A stretch of DNA of 26,975 nt, from contig USSA01000026.1 of the NCBI GenBank assembly GCA_900557255.1, forward strand, positions 1-26,975. Reading direction: 5' to 3'. The notes beneath the pieces are model-generated. The model was not told the DNA's origin and did not search any database. It saw only the letters and a list, made by a program, of their open reading frames with translations. Shown here piece by piece: positions 13,479-22,449 of the stretch. Position numbers and translations under genes: made by a program. The stretch comes from an uncultured Prevotella sp. (GTDB taxonomy: Bacteria; Bacteroidota; Bacteroidia; Bacteroidales; Bacteroidaceae). Position 1 is the first letter of the stretch, and every line of letters begins with the position of its first letter.

Positions 13479-14063
13479 ATGGATAGAAATACAATCATAG
13501 ATACGATGCAAAAGCAGGGAGGATTCATAACCGCAGGTGAAGTGCAAAGCCGTGGCGAATATGAACAGCTTCGTCGTGCTACAGAAAACGGAACGCTTAT
13601 GCGGCTTCGTAACGGTATTTATGTTGAATTCTCAGCCCTGGCAAATAACATGATAGATGTAGAGCGTATTGTTCCGCACGGAGTACTTTGTCTATATAGT
13701 GCATTTGCTCATTATGGTCTTTCCACACAAGTACCTTCTGCTACATGTATTGCTATTGAAGCTAAGCGAAAGGTGCGTTTGCCAGAATATCCTCCTATCG
13801 ATCTCTATTTTTGGAAAAAGGAGAACTTGGAATTTGGTGTTATTCAAAAGAATATATCGGGATATTCTGTGCTTATCACTGATTTTGAACGAACTGTCTG
13901 TGATGCAGTTAAGTTCCGAAACAAAATAGGACTAGATGTATGTGGCGAAGTGATAGATAATTATCTTAAAAACGAGAACCGCAACATAACTCTACTACAT
14001 GAATACGCACAGAAACTAAGAGTAAAAAATATATTGACTACATATTTGGAGACAAGACTATGA
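13479..14063 (+). CDS. abiEi: AbiEi-type antitoxin, 194 aa
   Basis: Start at ATG 13479 (MDRNTIIDTMQ). The N-terminal winged helix (GGFITAGEVQSRGEYEQLRRATENG, then LMRLRNGIYV) and the middle part (LCLYSAFAHYGLSTQVPS, later VLITDFERTVCDAVKF) are those of the COG5340/AbiEi family. AbiEi represses its own operon and neutralises the AbiEii toxin (type IV toxin-antitoxin). Its stop overlaps the toxin ATG by 4 bases, the usual layout. About 195 aa is typical for this branch. Confidence 0.85.
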   Translation: MDRNTIIDTMQKQGGFITAGEVQSRGEYEQLRRATENGTLMRLRNGIYVEFSALANNMIDVERIVPHGVLCLYSAFAHYGLSTQVPSATCIAIEAKRKVRLPEYPPIDLYFWKKENLEFGVIQKNISGYSVLITDFERTVCDAVKFRNKIGLDVCGEVIDNYLKNENRNITLLHEYAQKLRVKNILTTYLETRL

Positions 14064-14923
14064 TAAAAAATATAGGAAAGTCCATCAGGACACGTTTGCT
14101 GAACCTTGCCAAAGAAGAGAAACAAGAGTATATGAAGGTATTGGTGAGATACTTGCATGAACGCTTGTTATTCCGCATTTCTGCAAGCCCATACAAGTGC
14201 CACTTTCTGCTGAAAGGTAGTTCTTTGTTGTTCGCTTTAGATGGGTTCAAGGCACGTCCAACTATTGATATAGATTTGTTGGGTGAGCGTATCAGTAATG
14301 ATAGAGAGAACCTTAGGGGAGTTTTCCAAAAGGTATGCGGCATAGAATGTGAAGACGATGGTGTTATTTTCGATGCAGCTTCGCTTGAATTGGAGCCGAT
14401 TGCCGTTGACAAGAAGTACCCAGGCACCTGTGTAAAAGTTATAGCTCACTTCGATACGATAGTACAGCAAGTATCTGTTGACATAGGTTTTGGTGATGTG
14501 GTAACACCATATCCTTTATCTTTAGACTATCCTTTATTGTTGCCAGATGTTCCTGCAGTGGAACTGTATGCCTATTCTTTGGAAACTCTAATAGCAGAGA
14601 AGTTTCATGCAATGGTCGATCGTGATGAAAGCAATAGCCGTATGAAGGACTTCTTTGATGTATATCAGTTGTTCGTCAACCATGAGATTGACCGTGAATT
14701 ACTTTCAGAAGCTATTGTCTGCACATTCAAGAACAGAAGTACCCATTACCGGGAGAATCTTGCCCTTTTCACAGATACATTTGCTGCAGATGCCACACGT
14801 AATATTTGGTGGAAGGCTTTCTTGAAGAAGATACGTTGGAAAGAGCCGATAGAATTCTCTATTGTTATGAAGTGCATCAAAGAAAATCTACAAGAGTATT
14901 GGAACAAGGAAACATTAGGATAA
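14060..14923 (+). CDS. abiEii: AbiEii-type nucleotidyltransferase toxin, 287 aa
   Basis: The nucleotidyltransferase signature is present: KGSSLLFAL (52-60) and RPTIDIDLL with D70 and D72 as metal ligands, then SVDIGFGD as the third strand. The late KFHAMVDRDESNSRMKDFFD block is typical of COG2253/DUF1814. These toxins modify tRNA or transfer nucleotides and give phage resistance in lactococci; the target here is unknown. Active-site residues look intact. The start ATG overlaps the antitoxin stop. Confidence 0.87.
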   Translation: MIKNIGKSIRTRLLNLAKEEKQEYMKVLVRYLHERLLFRISASPYKCHFLLKGSSLLFALDGFKARPTIDIDLLGERISNDRENLRGVFQKVCGIECEDDGVIFDAASLELEPIAVDKKYPGTCVKVIAHFDTIVQQVSVDIGFGDVVTPYPLSLDYPLLLPDVPAVELYAYSLETLIAEKFHAMVDRDESNSRMKDFFDVYQLFVNHEIDRELLSEAIVCTFKNRSTHYRENLALFTDTFAADATRNIWWKAFLKKIRWKEPIEFSIVMKCIKENLQEYWNKETLG

Positions 14924-14929
14924 AGAATT

Positions 14930-15772
14930 ATGGAAAAGGAAATATTATTGAATAATGGAGTGAAGATTCCTACACCGGGCTTCGGAACGTTTCTCACTCC
15001 TGATGGAGCAACCTGCGTTGAAGCTGTTAAGGCTGCCATCGCTGCTGGCTACACCCACATCGACACCGCTGCTATCTATAAAAATGAGAAGAGCGTGGGC
15101 GAGGGAATCAAGGAAAGTGGAATCAAGCGTGAGAATCTCTTTGTTACCAGCAAGGTTTGGAACACGGAGCGTGGTTACGACAAGACGTTGAAGGCATTTG
15201 ACAAGACTTTGAGTGATTTAGGTCTTGATTATCTCGACCTCTATCTCATTCATTGGCCAGCCAACGAATTTCAGTTTGGTAAGGATGCTAATCAGCTGAA
15301 TGTAGAGACATGGAAAGCGATGGAGCGTCTTCATGAAGAGGGCTTGATTCGCAGCATCGGTCTTTCCAACTTCATGCAGCATCATGCAGAGCCAGTAATG
15401 GCGAAGGCAAACATCTGTCCGATGGTTGACCAGATAGAGTATCATCCTGGATTCACCCAGAAGGAGTGCGTGGAGTTCTGCCAGAAGAACAATATTCTTG
15501 TGGAAGCATGGAGCCCATTGGGAAGAGGCAATGTCTTGGACAATCCTCTCTTGAAGTCGATTGCTGCCAACCATGGCAAGAGCGTGGCTCAGGTAGTTAT
15601 CCGTTGGGTGATGCAGACAGGCGTGCTGCCGCTGGTAAAGTCGGTTACTCCAAGCCGAATCAAGGAAAACATAGGTGTATTCGACTTTGAACTCTCTCAG
15701 CAGGAAATACTTGAAATCGCATCGCTGAAGGCTGACAGAATCGGTTCAGATCCAGATACATGTGACTTCTAA
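14930..15772 (+). CDS. Aldo/keto reductase, 280 aa
   Basis: It shows the AKR tetrad D45, Y50, K75, H108 in HIDTAAIY, SKVW and LIHWP, and the signature GLSNF later. The C-terminal VTPSRIKENIG binds the NADPH 2'-phosphate in the family. Closest in style to 2,5-diketo-D-gluconate reductase (AKR5). A cytosolic NADPH-dependent carbonyl reductase; substrate unknown. It starts 6 nt after the AbiEii gene, so some read-through expression is possible. Confidence 0.9.
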   Translation: MEKEILLNNGVKIPTPGFGTFLTPDGATCVEAVKAAIAAGYTHIDTAAIYKNEKSVGEGIKESGIKRENLFVTSKVWNTERGYDKTLKAFDKTLSDLGLDYLDLYLIHWPANEFQFGKDANQLNVETWKAMERLHEEGLIRSIGLSNFMQHHAEPVMAKANICPMVDQIEYHPGFTQKECVEFCQKNNILVEAWSPLGRGNVLDNPLLKSIAANHGKSVAQVVIRWVMQTGVLPLVKSVTPSRIKENIGVFDFELSQQEILEIASLKADRIGSDPDTCDF

Positions 15773-15778
15773 AATAGC

Positions 15779-15810
15779 AAAACCGACTGATTATAGTGTC
15801 AGTCGGTTTT
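15779..15810 (+). terminator. Terminator after the aldo/keto reductase
   Basis: AAAACCGACTG (15779-15789) pairs perfectly with CAGTCGGTTTT (15800-15810), ending in a T-run. Confidence 0.88.
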
Positions 15811-15865
15811 ACCTATTCTTGCTTGTAAAGAGGCTATATTGATTTGGAATACAAATGTTAGCTTC

Positions 15866-16303
15866 TTACAATCCAACCTTCAACCCTCTTTGTTTGAAGT
15901 TGAATTCATCGAAGACGTCACCTGCTTCCACTTCCACTTTCATAAAGCGGTTAGCATCCAGTGTTGTAGGCTGAATGGTTACAGTCAATATATTTCCTTC
16001 ACTTTTAGCAGTCAGCCAATCTGTTGTAATGGATGCATCCTTATTGTCATCATAATTAGGAGAAAATCTCTTTTCTTCACCTCCTGCTTCTTTTTCTGTA
16101 GCCGACACTACCCAAAAAGAACTATAGTTTGTGCAATAGAACACATAAGTTCCTCCCTGTGGCGGCACATGAAAATAGTCGTCACTTGATTTCTTGACTT
16201 CAGTTTTCCATTTCATCGGGTCCCAGTCGCCATCTTCATCGCTGCAGGATGATACAAAAAATGGAAGAACCATTAAAAAGAGTAACAATAAATTCTTTTT
16301 CAT
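15866..16303 (-). CDS. BACON-like lipoprotein, 145 aa
   Basis: A lipoprotein signal peptide MKKNLLLLFLMVLPFFVSSC places the lipidated cysteine at residue 20; the acidic SDEDGDWD that follows suits surface export in Bacteroidota. The rest contains DYFHVPPQGGTYVFYCTN and DWLTAKSEGNILTVTIQ, the beta-strand pattern of BACON/Ig-like domains (SWLT.....N.L.V). Binding partner unknown. It stands alone on the minus strand. Confidence 0.75.
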   Translation of the reverse strand: MKKNLLLLFLMVLPFFVSSCSDEDGDWDPMKWKTEVKKSSDDYFHVPPQGGTYVFYCTNYSSFWVVSATEKEAGGEEKRFSPNYDDNKDASITTDWLTAKSEGNILTVTIQPTTLDANRFMKVEVEAGDVFDEFNFKQRGLKVGL

Positions 16304-16429
16304 TTTATTTTATGTTTGATAATCTATCTATCTTATAAACGCAAAATACAAGAGATCTTGCATCATCAACATCTTTTTTTGATTATGGCGATGCGCATTT
16401 AACCTTATTTATTAGGTTGAAAGATGAAA

Positions 16430-16477
16430 ATGTAAAAAGTTACGGAGAATGTGAATTATCTCCGTAGCTTTTTACAT
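16430..16477. terminator. Bidirectional hairpin holding a stop codon
   Basis: ATGTAAAAAG and GTTACGGAGA pair with TCTCCGTAGCTTTTTACAT, nearly the same stem as at 13372-13419. The TAA stop of the 213-aa lipoprotein (16472-16474) lies inside the stem. Confidence 0.7.
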
Positions 16478-17113
16478 AGAGCATCTGTTATGTTCTTCCG
16501 ATGGGAGTAGCTTGCAGCTTCCATGAAACTCTTCAGCTTCATGCATTTCTTCGAAGACGAGCATAGGCGAATCTGTGATGTTCTTTTTGAAATCAGCAAT
16601 ACATTGTGAGGAGAGTTTTCCTAAGAATACCACAATTCTGTTCTGTTCGATGTTTATACCAGAGGAAATCCAATTTAGCTTTTTGCGCAATGAAGGATTT
16701 CCAAAGTACTTTTTGTCGAGAACTTCTTTTATTTCATTTAATTCGTTCAAAGAATACGTGCATGATTTAAAGAATAAGTTGGGATGCTTGCCGATTCTTT
16801 CGTAAATATCAGCAATTCCATTTTTATCCAATTTCTTAACAAGAATGACAAGACTGTCTTTGGTGCCCGTATAACTTCCTCCAAAATATGCAGGATAAGA
16901 TATGTTCTCATCACAATCCCTTTTATTATTAGTAGAGAAGGACTTATGCAATTCTTCGTTTAAAGTTAATGATGTTTCTTTGCCAGCTTGCTTCTGCGCA
17001 CTCGTTTTTGCCCCATTATTTACTTTAGGGGCATTTGTGCAAGCTATAAATGCGAAAAATATAGCGGCGAAGGTCAGCATGTATAATTTCATGTATAATT
17101 TATTGTACTTCAT
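16472..17113 (-). CDS. Hypothetical lipoprotein, 213 aa
   Basis: The signal peptide ends in FFAFIAC with the lipidated cysteine near residue 25; starts at M8 or M12 are also possible. The mature part has further cysteines (NKRDCDEN, KSCTY, SQCIAD, GSCKL, NRCSM), so disulphides are likely. The middle, SYPAYFGGSYTGTKDSLVILVKKLDKNG, resembles secreted domains of Bacteroidota but I cannot name the family. Terminated by the hairpin at its own 3' end. Confidence 0.65.
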   Translation of the reverse strand: MKYNKLYMKLYMLTFAAIFFAFIACTNAPKVNNGAKTSAQKQAGKETSLTLNEELHKSFSTNNKRDCDENISYPAYFGGSYTGTKDSLVILVKKLDKNGIADIYERIGKHPNLFFKSCTYSLNELNEIKEVLDKKYFGNPSLRKKLNWISSGINIEQNRIVVFLGKLSSQCIADFKKNITDSPMLVFEEMHEAEEFHGSCKLLPSEEHNRCSM

Positions 17114-17183
17114 AAACTAAAAAAAATGTTGTTAACGTAATGCACTCAAGTCTCGGCTTGATTCTTGCATTTAAGTTTTTGTA

Positions 17184-17900
17184 TTATTCCAGTTTCCATC
17201 CGCAATCGCCATGGTAAATCATCTGTCGGGTCATTCCACCATCTATGCAGATGTTCTCGCCTGTGATGAAACCTGCCTTTTCGGAACAGAGGAAAAGTAC
17301 CATGTTGGCAATGTCGAGAGGATTGCCGACTCTGCCTGCCGGTTGCTGGTAGGCATCGGGACCCTCATACACTTTATAGTCCGTATCTATCCATCCTGGA
17401 GAGATGGAATTGACACGAGCCTTGCCTGCAAGACTGACGGCAAGGGCATGTGTGAGTGCTGCAATACCGCCTTTCGCAGCCGTGTAGCTTTCTGTCTGAG
17501 GCTGACTCATGCGGTCGCGAGAAGATGAAATATTGACGATGGAAGCTCCTTCTGCAAGATGATCCTTCAGGAGTTTCACCATGTAGAATGGCGCAGTTAC
17601 ACCAACTTTGAGCGCATACTCAAATTCTTCGTATGAGCATTCGTCAATGCCTTTCATCAGGGGTAGGGCATTGTTCACGATGAAATCTACCTTGCCGTAT
17701 TTTTCGATTACCAGTTTCGTGAACTTCTCAATAGCATACTTGTCTGAGAGGTCGCCAACAAAATGATCAAGTCCTTCTTGCTTGTCGATGACTTCTACCA
17801 GAGCTCCTTGCTTTCTGAATTCTTCGGCAATACATTTGCCAATGCCTTGTGCGCCACCTGTCACGATGACTACTTTATCTTTGTATTCCATTATTTTCAT
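17184..17900 (-). CDS. Short-chain dehydrogenase/reductase, 238 aa
   Basis: Classical SDR: TGGAQGIG (14-21) for the cofactor, VNNALP in place of NNAG, the serine stretch NISSS (124-127), and YTAAK with Y139 and K143. The C-terminal GENICIDGGMTRQMIY is typical. The substrate is unknown. The start (ATG 17900) overlaps the stop of the RNase H-like gene by 4 bases, so the pair is coupled. An alternative start lies at M4. Confidence 0.9.
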   Translation of the reverse strand: MKIMEYKDKVVIVTGGAQGIGKCIAEEFRKQGALVEVIDKQEGLDHFVGDLSDKYAIEKFTKLVIEKYGKVDFIVNNALPLMKGIDECSYEEFEYALKVGVTAPFYMVKLLKDHLAEGASIVNISSSRDRMSQPQTESYTAAKGGIAALTHALAVSLAGKARVNSISPGWIDTDYKVYEGPDAYQQPAGRVGNPLDIANMVLFLCSEKAGFITGENICIDGGMTRQMIYHGDCGWKLE

Positions 17901-18337
17901 TTGTTTTTCTGATGAAACTCCTTCCTTGTCTTTGCCATTGCTTCCGTAGCCTTATCGTGGGTTTCTATCAGCAATGGGCTTTTGTGATATTGCACAATCT
18001 TGACTCCGACTGAGTTGTGCCTTTTCTTTTCCTCGATACATTGAATGATCAAGTCCGGATTAGCCGACTTTGATGTTGGAGTCTTGTCAAAGTTCTGAAT
18101 ATAGGCAGCGTTGGTCAGGAAGAGAATGTCGGAACCTTCCGGGATTTCCTGCATTACCTTGATCATGAGGGTTAGCATCATTCGAAACTCAGTGGTGTGT
18201 AGGTCGCTGATTACATCACAGCTGATGATGTTGCCGTTATGCTCAATCACAACGGCAGCACCACCAGCTCGCTCTTTATGGCCATAATCACATGAGCCAC
18301 CTATCCAAACGTAATATGTATATGCATCTTGTATCAT
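17897..18337 (-). CDS. RNase H-like protein with altered active site, 146 aa
   Basis: The layout of RNase HI is visible: GGSCDYGHKERAGGAAVVIE, TTEFRMMLTL, ILFLTNAAYI and THDKATEAMAK. In the usual alignment the catalytic residues are changed: DGS to GGS, D of the DSxYV strand to N (LTNAAYI) and probably E of RMEL to M; only a late Asp (about D128) remains. So it may bind RNA-DNA or another ligand rather than cut. Coupled to the SDR gene by a 4-base overlap. Confidence 0.7.
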   Translation of the reverse strand: MIQDAYTYYVWIGGSCDYGHKERAGGAAVVIEHNGNIISCDVISDLHTTEFRMMLTLMIKVMQEIPEGSDILFLTNAAYIQNFDKTPTSKSANPDLIIQCIEEKKRHNSVGVKIVQYHKSPLLIETHDKATEAMAKTRKEFHQKNK

Positions 18338-18357
18338 AATTATTTACCATCCAATCT

Positions 18358-18859
18358 CTATATACATCTCGAATTATAGAGATAATCCCATACTTCCTGA
18401 GCAGGTCTTTTCAATCTGATGATGGGATCAATGAAAAATAACTTTCCATTTCGTCGCAAAGAACATTGTCACTAAGATTCGAAATATCCGTTATTGCCAA
18501 ATATTCATTACCATAGAAATACTTGTCTTCCTTAGTTAATCCCAATACATTTCGGAGATAGTCATCTATCATTTTGGGGGTAGGAACTCTAAACATAGAT
18601 GATATGTTCTTTTGCTGCAAGACGATTCTGATTCCTTTATTATCTTCTGAAATTCCGATGAACCTGTACTGGTACCAGGAAATAACATGTTGTGTATCAG
18701 ATGCTCGTAGATAATATCCTCCGGATGAGATTGTTCTAAAGGAGCCTTGGAAAATGGAGATTTCATCTTTGTGAAGACACTTCCGTCCTTGCTCAAAAAG
18801 ACAATACTTTCCCCTGTTGGAATCATCCGTCGATTGCCGAATTTATCCCAATCTGCCAT
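18358..18859 (-). pseudogene. Frameshifted kinase-like gene (polyvalent-protein kinase family)
   Basis: It starts MADWDKFGNRRMIPTGES at 18859. The frame is lost near 18669 (two extra bases after LFPGT) and continues as YRFIGISEDNKGIRIVLQQ, then MFRVPTPKMIDDYL, then DKYFYGNEYLAITDI. It is lost again near 18427 and continues as IDPIIRLKRPAQEVWDYLYN to TAG at 18358. The reconstructed protein resembles the C-terminal kinase-like domain of polyvalent proteins in Bacteroidota mobile elements (FPDT.Y...G..., LEQ, NVL.D, YFIDPI). Two frameshifts make it a pseudogene unless sequencing errors are involved. Confidence 0.65.
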
Positions 18860-18979
18860 ATTTCATCTCCACGCCCACCTTATCATACTGCTAGCGCTAG
18901 CCGGTTGGTGGCTCAGTAAATGTGATGCGAACTGCAGCCGTGCGTAAAAGGGAACGTGCGATGCTCTGGTCGAAAGCAT
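18843..18979 (-). pseudogene. Fragment of a PNPOx/NimA-like gene 3' end
   Basis: About 120 bases match the 3' end of the PNPOx gene at 24598-25113 at roughly 90%. In frame it reads AFDQSIARSLLRTAAVRITF and then TEPPTG, followed by two TAG stops, then QYDKVGVEMKYGRLG and TAA. The start of the kinase-like gene overlaps its 3' end, just as a short open frame does behind the intact copy. Confidence 0.8.
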
Positions 18980-19014
18980 GGCTAGGATCCCTGTAAGAGT
19001 GATTTTTGGCTGTT

Positions 19015-22000
19015 TCATATTTTTACATTTCCCGTTCTCTTCAGTACGCCCCACTGCTGCAGTTCTCCCTTGATGGCCTTGAAATAACTCTTGAAAATCA
19101 CATAGTACATGATCCAGCGATAGAAGAAGCGCTGCGGTATAATCCATAACAACGTCCACAACGATTCCCTTTCCACGATGAAGGCCATGATGGATACGCT
19201 TGCATCTACAATCAGGAAAATCAGATAGTAGATGAATATCTGCCAGGCATTGCCCGAGAACAGTCCTGCCAGCATCAGAACGTCGGCTATCGGCGAGAAC
19301 GTAGGGATGATGTACTGGAACACGAGCATATTAGGCAAAGCCCACAAGCCGAATCCCTTATAACGGCTGCGGAAGAGGTTGCGACGATGTTTCCAGAAAG
19401 TCTGCATCACACCGAAACACCAGCGGGTGCGCTGCTTTACAAACTGTCTGATATTTTCGGGTGCTTCGGTCATTGCTACAGCATGGTTTTCGTTCTCGAT
19501 AACATAGCCTGCCTCGATGATGCGCATCGTCAGGTCGCAGTCTTCAGCAAGAGTGTCGGTTGTGAAATATCCAGCTTTCTCCATAGCTTCCTTGCGGAAC
19601 GCTCCGATGGCACCAGGCACCACGGTGATGGCGTTGATGGCAGAGTAGGCCATTCTGTCGAAGTTCTGAGAAGTGATATACTCTATTGCCTGCCAGTTGG
19701 TGAGCATGTTGCGGCAGTTGCCCACCTTCACGTTGCCGGCAACGGCTCCCACACGTTTCTCCTTGTCGGCAGCAAAGTGTCTCATCAGCTTGCTCAAGGC
19801 ATCGTGGCGCAGTTGCGTATCAGCATCTATACATACTACGAAGTCGGCATCTGTGTGGCTCAATCCGAAGTTCAGGGCAGCCGCCTTGCCTCCATTGGGC
19901 TTGGTGAAGATTGCCACCTTCGGATGATTGCCGAATTTCTCTTTTAGTCTTGCAAGAGTATGGTCTTTGCTGCCGTCGTCCACGGCTACGATATCGAACA
20001 AAGGGTAATCTTGCTCAATCAGATTGTAAATCGTGTTTACTACGTTTACCTCCTCGTTATAGGCTGGTACAATGATGGAAACCTTAGGCATATTCTCCTT
20101 GCCGAGATTATCATAATTGCGTCTGCGTTCTATTCGTTTTTCCTTGATGACAAGACCATACATGAATATGAGTCGCATAAATCCGAGGACGAGGAATACG
20201 AGGAAGAGTGCGGTGATAAAATCGCTCAGATGGTAGATGAATTCTGCCAGTGTGAGGTTCATCTGCATGGCATAGTAAGCCTTTCCTTTCTGTATCGTAG
20301 GCATCAGTGTCTCGCGTTTCATCCCCAGATATTCCTCCAGCGAGATGAAGCGATAGCCTTCTTTCTGCAGGGTGGTGATGATGCGCGGCAGGGCCTGTAT
20401 GGTTGCCTTGCGGGTGATACCGCCAGCATCGTGGAGCAGGATGATGTGACCGTCTTCGTGGTGTACGCCATCGGTAACACGCTGGTAAATCTGGTCGGCT
20501 GTTACGCCCGGCTTCCAATCGTTAGGGTCGATGCTTTCGCCAACCATCAGGTAGTTGCGGCGTGAAGCAAGAATCATCGGCTCTATTTCCTCATGCTGGG
20601 TTGGGTCGCTGTCGGCGTTGTATGGGGCACGAAACAGGATGGTGCTGTGCCCGGTTATGCTCTCTATCAGCATTCGCGTGAGCTTCAGCTCTGCATAGGT
20701 GCGGTCGTCGGAGTTCTCTATCACGTTGTGATGGGTAAAGGTGTGGTTGCCGATGGTGTGCCCGGCTTCATACACCTTCCTCACAAGGGGCAGGTTCTTC
20801 TCCATCTGCAGACCTACCATGAAGAATGCTGCAGGTACGTGGTGTTCCTTCAGAATACTGAGCACCTGGGGAGTCCATTTGCTGTCAGGACCGTCATCGA
20901 AGGTGATAACGAGGTCTTTGGCGTGGCAGCGACCGATTTTTGTTACAGTATAATTGGATGGCAGTTTGCGGTATATTTCATTGGCAACAAGTCCGTCATC
21001 CTTGTCTTTCACGATGGATATGTAGCCTGGCTGCGGTTCCGACTCCACCTGCAGCACCTCTCCGTTGCCCACGAAATTCACATCGTCCAGACTTCTTATC
21101 TGGAGCAGCTTCTGCAGGTTCCAGTTGGAGGTGTTTTCGTAACTCATGTCCTTGCCGTAGAAGTTCCATATACGGGAATCTTCTGTGCCCAGTCGCCACA
21201 CGCTGAATCCGGCAAGATGGTATTCTGCCCCGAAGCGCATGATATTATAGGAGGTGGCAGCATCAGTGAGATAAACCTGATGGAGCTTGTTGTTGTCATC
21301 TATATATGAGAAGTTCAGATTGTATGAATCTTCGTTGAAGTCTATCGGAGCACCAGCGTTCAAAGCAGAGGCTACGGCTTGGTTGAAGGTTACGGTTTCT
21401 CCCTGTTTCTCCTCGCACCAGTCGTAGCCATAGGCTGCCAGTCCCAGAACGAGCTTATCGTTGGGAATATTGCGTGCCGCCCAGTCGGTGGCACGTTCTA
21501 CAAACTGCTGTGAGCATACGTCGCCCGGCTTGCTTGCCGAGTTGTGCTCGTCGTACGCCATCAGGAAGAGATAGTCGTTGTACTTGGCGAGCTGCTCCAT
21601 GTCGTAGTCTTCATTGAATGGAGCTACATCCTGGGTAACATAGAGTCCTTCCTTATGGAAGACTGCCGACAGTTCGCTCACAAAGGTGGTGAGCAGGGCG
21701 TTGTCGTTTATCTGCAGGTCTTCCAGGTCAATGTTGATTCCGCAGAAATTGTACTTACGGCAGGCATCGAGAAGTTTTTCCGTAAACAGTTTTCTCCTGC
21801 CTGCATCCTTCATGATACTGCCGATGGCTTCGCTTCTGAAGTCTTCGCCATAGTTGTTGGTAAGCATCGCCATTACGGGCACGCCTGCCTTCTGCGCCAG
21901 GCGAAGGGCTTTCTTATCTACCTGAGTATTGAGCACTCCGGTTTTCGGATTGATGAACAGCCATTCGCCCATGAGCAGGTTGATGTGACTGATGTTGCGC

Positions 22001-22413
22001 TTCAGTGAAAGCAGCGATCGCTTGTCCCAGTTTACATACCATGCAGCTCGGATTCCCATGCGCGGATTGTTCCACTCTCTGAGATATTTCTCGGTGAGTT
22101 GGCCACTTTTTCCTGTAAAACGGGTCTTTCTTATCGAGGCCTCGGCATAGTTGGTGTGCATCTTCTTCTCGTGGAAGAAGCGGCGGAACGACTTGTATTC
22201 CTTTGCCGTCTCATTGTTGCGCATGAGTGGCTTTTCTGCGGTCATCACCTTGTGATAGTCGTGCACGAAGGGAATCTTCGGACTGCCTTCCAATGCGAAT
22301 AAAGTTAGAAATACGATGATGAACAATACGATGATTGCCCCGATAACTCTCATGCTCCACTGGAACTTTTTCCAGCGAGAACGTGAGTCTGTTTGAAAAA
22401 TCTGCTTATCCAT
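19015..22413 (-). CDS. GH18 - CE4 deacetylase - GT2 three-domain membrane protein, 1132 aa
   Basis: Order: N-terminal transmembrane helix (about 22-42); a GH18-like domain (about 118-420) with GINIDLEDL, keeping D229 and E231 of the DxE pair; a NodB/CE4 domain with FDDGPD (505-510), HTFTHH (557-562) and RAPYNAD; further transmembrane helices near 725-755; a processive GT2 domain with DDGS (812), DAD (863), EDCD (957) and QRTRW (994); then C-terminal membrane helices. This joins in one chain what is split in PgaB/PgaC-type poly-N-acetylglucosamine systems: polymerise, deacetylate, cut. Location: inner membrane, GH18 and CE4 outside, GT2 inside. The product is inferred, not shown. It follows kup by 36 bp. 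Confidence 0.9.
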   Translation of the reverse strand: MDKQIFQTDSRSRWKKFQWSMRVIGAIIVLFIIVFLTLFALEGSPKIPFVHDYHKVMTAEKPLMRNNETAKEYKSFRRFFHEKKMHTNYAEASIRKTRFTGKSGQLTEKYLREWNNPRMGIRAAWYVNWDKRSLLSLKRNISHINLLMGEWLFINPKTGVLNTQVDKKALRLAQKAGVPVMAMLTNNYGEDFRSEAIGSIMKDAGRRKLFTEKLLDACRKYNFCGINIDLEDLQINDNALLTTFVSELSAVFHKEGLYVTQDVAPFNEDYDMEQLAKYNDYLFLMAYDEHNSASKPGDVCSQQFVERATDWAARNIPNDKLVLGLAAYGYDWCEEKQGETVTFNQAVASALNAGAPIDFNEDSYNLNFSYIDDNNKLHQVYLTDAATSYNIMRFGAEYHLAGFSVWRLGTEDSRIWNFYGKDMSYENTSNWNLQKLLQIRSLDDVNFVGNGEVLQVESEPQPGYISIVKDKDDGLVANEIYRKLPSNYTVTKIGRCHAKDLVITFDDGPDSKWTPQVLSILKEHHVPAAFFMVGLQMEKNLPLVRKVYEAGHTIGNHTFTHHNVIENSDDRTYAELKLTRMLIESITGHSTILFRAPYNADSDPTQHEEIEPMILASRRNYLMVGESIDPNDWKPGVTADQIYQRVTDGVHHEDGHIILLHDAGGITRKATIQALPRIITTLQKEGYRFISLEEYLGMKRETLMPTIQKGKAYYAMQMNLTLAEFIYHLSDFITALFLVFLVLGFMRLIFMYGLVIKEKRIERRRNYDNLGKENMPKVSIIVPAYNEEVNVVNTIYNLIEQDYPLFDIVAVDDGSKDHTLARLKEKFGNHPKVAIFTKPNGGKAAALNFGLSHTDADFVVCIDADTQLRHDALSKLMRHFAADKEKRVGAVAGNVKVGNCRNMLTNWQAIEYITSQNFDRMAYSAINAITVVPGAIGAFRKEAMEKAGYFTTDTLAEDCDLTMRIIEAGYVIENENHAVAMTEAPENIRQFVKQRTRWCFGVMQTFWKHRRNLFRSRYKGFGLWALPNMLVFQYIIPTFSPIADVLMLAGLFSGNAWQIFIYYLIFLIVDASVSIMAFIVERESLWTLLWIIPQRFFYRWIMYYVIFKSYFKAIKGELQQWGVLKRTGNVKI

Positions 22414-22449
22414 ATCCTGAATATATTTTGAAACACACTTTTTTTTATG

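Noticed and set aside
19387..22302. Long plus-strand frames (up to 238 aa) across the three-domain gene
   Set aside because: Shadows; the minus-strand protein has motifs of all three domains.
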